A stretch of DNA of 7,008 bases from Bradyrhizobium sp. CCH5-F6 (GTDB taxonomy: Bacteria > Pseudomonadota > Alphaproteobacteria > Rhizobiales > Xanthobacteraceae). The notes beneath the pieces are model-generated. The model saw nothing but the letters and a program-made list of their open reading frames with translations, ran no database searches and had not been told where the DNA came from. Position 1 is the first letter of the stretch. Each line of letters begins with the position of its first letter. The stretch spans positions 1 through 7,008 of the forward strand of contig NZ_LSIC01000010.1 of the NCBI RefSeq assembly GCF_001556045.1, in the 5' to 3' direction. Positions 1 through 7,008 of the stretch are shown in pieces. Position numbers and translations under genes: made by a program.

Positions 1-40
1 GTCTTGGCCCCGCCTCTCTCATTCGGCATTTTAGTTCTGC

Positions 41-2992
<2,952 letters not shown>

Positions 2993-3026
2993 AGCTTGCA
3001 CACAACCTGCGAGAGGAATGGGAAAT

Positions 3027-3059
3027 CGCGGGCCTTACACCACTTTGGGCGGGCCCGCG
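3027..3059 (-). repeat. 8-bp inverted repeat upstream of ppdK (left arm)
   Basis: Mirror of the stem at 3950-3982, lying between the left-arm ppdK start (2992) and the stop of the left-arm DUF3096-type gene (3088). Same stem, loop and lack of a U tract. Confidence 0.4.
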
Positions 3060-3087
3060 CAAGACGGACAGTTCCGAAAAGTGACGC

Positions 3088-3243
3088 CTAGAAGCGCAAC
3101 CACTTCAGGAGCCCGAGCCCGATCGCGCCGTTCACGATGAGGAAGACCGCGACAATGAGGTTGAGAAGCCGCGGCATGATCAGGATGAGCACGCCCGCAA
3201 TCAACGACAGGATCGGCGAAATGTGGGCGACGGTGATGTGCAT
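3088..3243 (-). CDS. Small membrane protein, DUF3096-type (left-arm mirror copy)
   Basis: The same 51-residue two-helix protein as the plus-strand gene at 3766-3921, on the opposite strand, with its start codon at 3241-3243 and its stop at 3088-3090. The ribosome-binding-site candidate and the spacing to the mirror ppdK are the same. The two copies are divergent about the axis. As with ppdK, the identity is complete, so this is best treated as a duplicate rendering of one gene. Confidence 0.78.
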   Translation of the reverse strand: MHITVAHISPILSLIAGVLILIMPRLLNLIVAVFLIVNGAIGLGLLKWLRF

Positions 3244-3467
3244 GAACTATCTTTCTGTGGAGGTGAGGCGAATCGCGCGCGGATCATAGCCGGCCCGGTT
3301 CCGCGAGTAGAGATGCGCAACATGCGCTTCGAGTTCCCGGCTTCGCAAAAATTGCCCGAAATTGCCGCGAATGCGGCAGGCCTTTTCCCGGAACATTGCC
3401 AGCGGGCATGCATTGGCCAATCGGTTGCGCCACTGGCGCCCCGAAAAATCTCGTCGAAGGAGTTGTC
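3244..3467. other. Intergenic region, left-arm mirror
   Basis: Exact mirror of 3542-3765: ATTGGCCAAT at 3412-3421, the GCGCC/GGCGC hairpin at 3427-3439, the 6-bp hairpin at 3363-3378 and the -10-like element at 3283-3288 on the minus strand. No independent gene is seen. Non-coding sequence with no differences from its partner is the strongest place in the window to argue that the arms have not evolved separately. Confidence 0.5.
3457..3462 (+). promoter_or_regulatory. Ribosome binding site of the truncated signal-peptide gene (left arm)
   Basis: AAGGAG, 5 bases upstream of ATG 3468, is the best Shine-Dalgarno match in the non-coding part of the arm. It is the main reason to believe that MRNRILALAAIA is a true protein start, and it outweighs the longer open frame that begins upstream at 3396. 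The mirror site is at 3547-3552 on the minus strand. Confidence 0.65.
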
Positions 3468-3504
3468 ATGCGGAACAGGATTCTCGCTCTTGCAGCGATC
3501 GCGG
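3468..3504 (+). CDS. 5' fragment of a gene with a signal-peptide-like start, cut at the axis (left arm)
   Basis: A strong Shine-Dalgarno AAGGAG (3457-3462) stands 5 bases before ATG 3468. The first 12 codons read MRNRILALAAIA, a short basic n-region followed by an Ala/Leu/Ile hydrophobic run, which is how Sec signal peptides begin. The reading frame then crosses 3504/3505 into the mirror arm, where it reads antisense sequence and ends at 3725. Those residues are not a natural continuation. I infer that the source genome has a secreted or periplasmic protein gene here, divergent from the DUF3096-type gene and ppdK, with everything after codon 12 missing. Too little remains to name a family. 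Small Bradyrhizobium secreted proteins often start this way. Confidence 0.6.
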
Positions 3505-3514
3505 CCGCGATCGC
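3495..3514. other. Symmetry axis / fold-back junction
   Basis: The axis falls between G3504 and C3505, inside GCGATCGCGGCCGCGATCGC. Nested in it are two 8-base palindromes (GCGATCGC at 3495-3502 and again at 3507-3514) around a central GCGGCCGC (3501-3508). There is no unpaired spacer at the tip. A strand folding on itself needs a loop of a few bases, so a zero-spacer tip fits joining of two complementary copies (in silico, by blunt ligation, or by read-through of a duplex) better than simple hairpin self-priming. The junction interrupts a reading frame that begins at 3468, so it is unlikely to be a natural gene boundary. I see no telomere-resolvase or recombinase-site architecture beyond the self-complementarity. 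Confidence 0.85.
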
Positions 3515-3541
3515 TGCAAGAGCGAGAATCCTGTTCCGCAT
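3505..3541 (-). CDS. 5' fragment of the same signal-peptide-like gene (right arm)
   Basis: Mirror of the 3468-3504 fragment, with its ATG at 3539-3541 and its ribosome binding site at 3547-3552. The two truncated starts converge on the axis, 36 complete-codon bases plus one base each, and each reads into the back of the other. In frame this gives two identical 85-residue chimeric translations (3468-3725 plus and 3284-3541 minus), which should not be annotated as proteins. Confidence 0.6.
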
Positions 3542-3630
3542 GACAACTCCTTCGACGAGATTTTTCGGGGCGCCAGTGGCGCAACCGATTGGCCAATGCA
3601 TGCCCGCTGGCAATGTTCCGGGAAAAGGCC

Positions 3631-3646
3631 TGCCGCATTCGCGGCA
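3631..3646 (+). repeat. Short hairpin TGCCGC-ATTC-GCGGCA (right arm)
   Basis: A 6-bp GC-rich stem with a four-base loop. It is followed on the plus strand by an AT-rich stretch with a five-T run at 3658-3662, about 12 bases after the stem. It loosely resembles an intrinsic terminator pointing toward the DUF3096-type gene, but the gap before the T run is too long and no gene is known to be read into it from the left. It could equally be a chance palindrome in GC-rich DNA. Mirror at 3363-3378. Confidence 0.3.
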
Positions 3647-3720
3647 ATTTCGGGCAATTTTTGCGAAGCCGGGAACTCGAAGCGCATGTTGCGCATCTCT
3701 ACTCGCGGAACCGGGCCGGC

Positions 3721-3726
3721 TATGAT
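3721..3726 (+). promoter_or_regulatory. Candidate -10 element for the DUF3096-type gene
   Basis: TATGAT matches five of six bases of the housekeeping -10 consensus and lies 39 bases upstream of ATG 3766, which would leave a 5' leader of about 30 bases. The region 17 bases upstream (around 3698-3703) has no good TTGACA-like -35 element; the nearest TTGCGC (3689-3694) is too far away. Weak evidence, by eye only. The mirror is 3283-3288 on the minus strand. Confidence 0.25.
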
Positions 3727-3765
3727 CCGCGCGCGATTCGCCTCACCTCCACAGAAAGATAGTTC

Positions 3766-3921
3766 ATGCACATCACCGTCGCCCACATTTCGCCGATCCT
3801 GTCGTTGATTGCGGGCGTGCTCATCCTGATCATGCCGCGGCTTCTCAACCTCATTGTCGCGGTCTTCCTCATCGTGAACGGCGCGATCGGGCTCGGGCTC
3901 CTGAAGTGGTTGCGCTTCTAG
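3766..3921 (+). CDS. Small membrane protein, DUF3096-type (right-arm copy)
   Basis: ATG at 3766 to TAG at 3919-3921 encodes 51 residues, too short for most ORF cut-offs. The protein is mostly hydrophobic: a first membrane segment at about residues 6-23 (from HISPILSLIAGV onward), a short turn M-P-R at 23-25, and a second segment at about 26-45, ending in the basic tail LLKWLRF. Two short helices around a Pro-Arg turn, with a VNG-A-I-G-L-G motif near the C-terminus, match my recollection of the DUF3096 family of roughly 50-residue inner-membrane proteins common in alphaproteobacteria. The function of that family is not known to me. A purine-rich AGAAAGA (3753-3759) sits 6 bases before the ATG as a weak ribosome binding site. 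The gene lies 95 bases upstream of ppdK in the same orientation; co-transcription is possible but an inverted repeat lies between them. Confidence 0.8.
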   Translation: MHITVAHISPILSLIAGVLILIMPRLLNLIVAVFLIVNGAIGLGLLKWLRF

Positions 3922-3949
3922 GCGTCACTTTTCGGAACTGTCCGTCTTG

Positions 3950-3982
3950 CGCGGGCCCGCCCAAAGTGGTGTAAGGCCCGCG
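3950..3982 (+). repeat. 8-bp inverted repeat between the DUF3096-type gene and ppdK (right arm)
   Basis: CGCGGGCC (3950-3957) pairs with GGCCCGCG (3975-3982) across a 17-base loop. The left half also sits in a 10-base palindrome, GCGGGCCCGC (3951-3960), so two alternative folds compete. Only ATTTCCC follows the stem, so there is no real U tract for a standard intrinsic terminator. It could attenuate read-through from the upstream gene, shape the ppdK leader, or be neutral. A weak TTGCGC...TGTAAG promoter-like pair (3947-3952 and 3970-3975, 17-base spacing) overlaps it, at 3/6 and 4/6 matches to consensus. Confidence 0.4.
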
Positions 3983-4016
3983 ATTTCCCATTCCTCTCGC
4001 AGGTTGTGTGCAAGCT

Positions 4017-6968
<2,952 letters not shown>

Positions 6969-7008
6969 GCAGAACTAAAATGCCGAATGAGAGAGGCGGG
7001 GCCAAGAC
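6969..7008 (+). other. ppdK downstream flank (right end)
   Basis: Forty bases after the ppdK TAA, with no terminator hairpin. An ATG at 6980 opens a frame that stays open to the window end (MPNERGGAK), but no ribosome binding site precedes it, so I do not call a gene. The mirror is 1-40 on the left. Nothing marks this point as a biological boundary such as a target duplication or hairpin telomere, so the sequence appears simply to stop here. Confidence 0.4.

Larger units (their letters stand above)
3542..3765. other. Intergenic region between the divergent fragment and the DUF3096-type gene (right arm)
   Basis: These 224 bases hold no convincing gene. Together with the mirror region 3244-3467 and the two truncated starts they form a 522-base stretch without a complete gene. 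Visible items are a 10-base palindrome ATTGGCCAAT (3588-3597), a 5-bp hairpin GCGCC-AGT-GGCGC (3570-3582), a 6-bp hairpin at 3631-3646, and a -10-like TATGAT at 3721-3726. A divergent-promoter region for the two flanking starts is the natural reading. Open frames of 100-150 codons across this region run over the axis and overlap the better-supported start, so I treat them as chance. Confidence 0.5.

Noticed and set aside
3501..3508. GCGGCCGC at the centre as a cloning-linker (NotI) scar
   Set aside because: The half-site GCGG is simply the last four bases of an open coding frame, and the mirror joint necessarily turns it into a palindrome. No vector or linker sequence surrounds it.
3362..3808. 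148-codon frame crossing the axis (mirror 3201-3647)
   Set aside because: It starts at TTG without a ribosome binding site, overlaps the better-supported ATG at 3468, crosses the artificial joint and runs into the DUF3096-type gene in a different frame.

Overview
The whole 7,008-base window is one perfect, spacer-free inverted repeat. Bases 1-3504 are the exact reverse complement of 3505-7008, with the axis between 3504 and 3505. Every open frame has an identical mirror partner whose coordinates sum to 7009, and the outermost 20 bases at each end are reverse complements. The window therefore holds only 3,504 bases of unique sequence, read twice. A zero-spacer palindrome that runs to both ends and shows no divergence between arms is most simply an assembly, library or amplification artefact (fold-back chimera, or a read through both strands joined into one contig). 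A real inverted duplication cannot be excluded from sequence alone.

The DNA is GC-rich with strongly GC-biased third codon positions. The main protein is a pyruvate, phosphate dikinase with a long Lys/Ala-rich N-terminal tail, next to a tiny DUF3096-type membrane protein. This suggests an alphaproteobacterium of the Hyphomicrobiales, most likely Bradyrhizobium or a close relative. That assignment rests on recognition of family and style, not on a search.

Layout of one arm, read outward from the axis in the right arm: (1) the first 12 codons of a divergent gene (3541 back to 3505, minus strand), with a good ribosome binding site and a Sec-signal-like start, cut by the axis; (2) a 224-base intergenic region with a short hairpin and a weak promoter candidate; (3) a 51-residue two-helix membrane protein of the DUF3096 type (3766-3921, plus); (4) a 95-base gap containing an 8-bp inverted repeat; (5) full-length ppdK (4017-6968, plus), encoding 983 residues; (6) 40 bases of downstream flank. 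The left arm has the same items in mirror image: 3468-3504 plus, then 3088-3243 minus, then 41-2992 minus.

Functionally the arm is an ordinary chromosomal stretch. PpdK interconverts pyruvate and phosphoenolpyruvate in central carbon metabolism. The small membrane protein lies directly upstream in the same orientation, but nothing in the sequence ties it to that role. I find no RNA gene, CRISPR array, transposase or phage gene. The points worth attention are the palindrome, its junction, and the histone-H1-like tail on PpdK.
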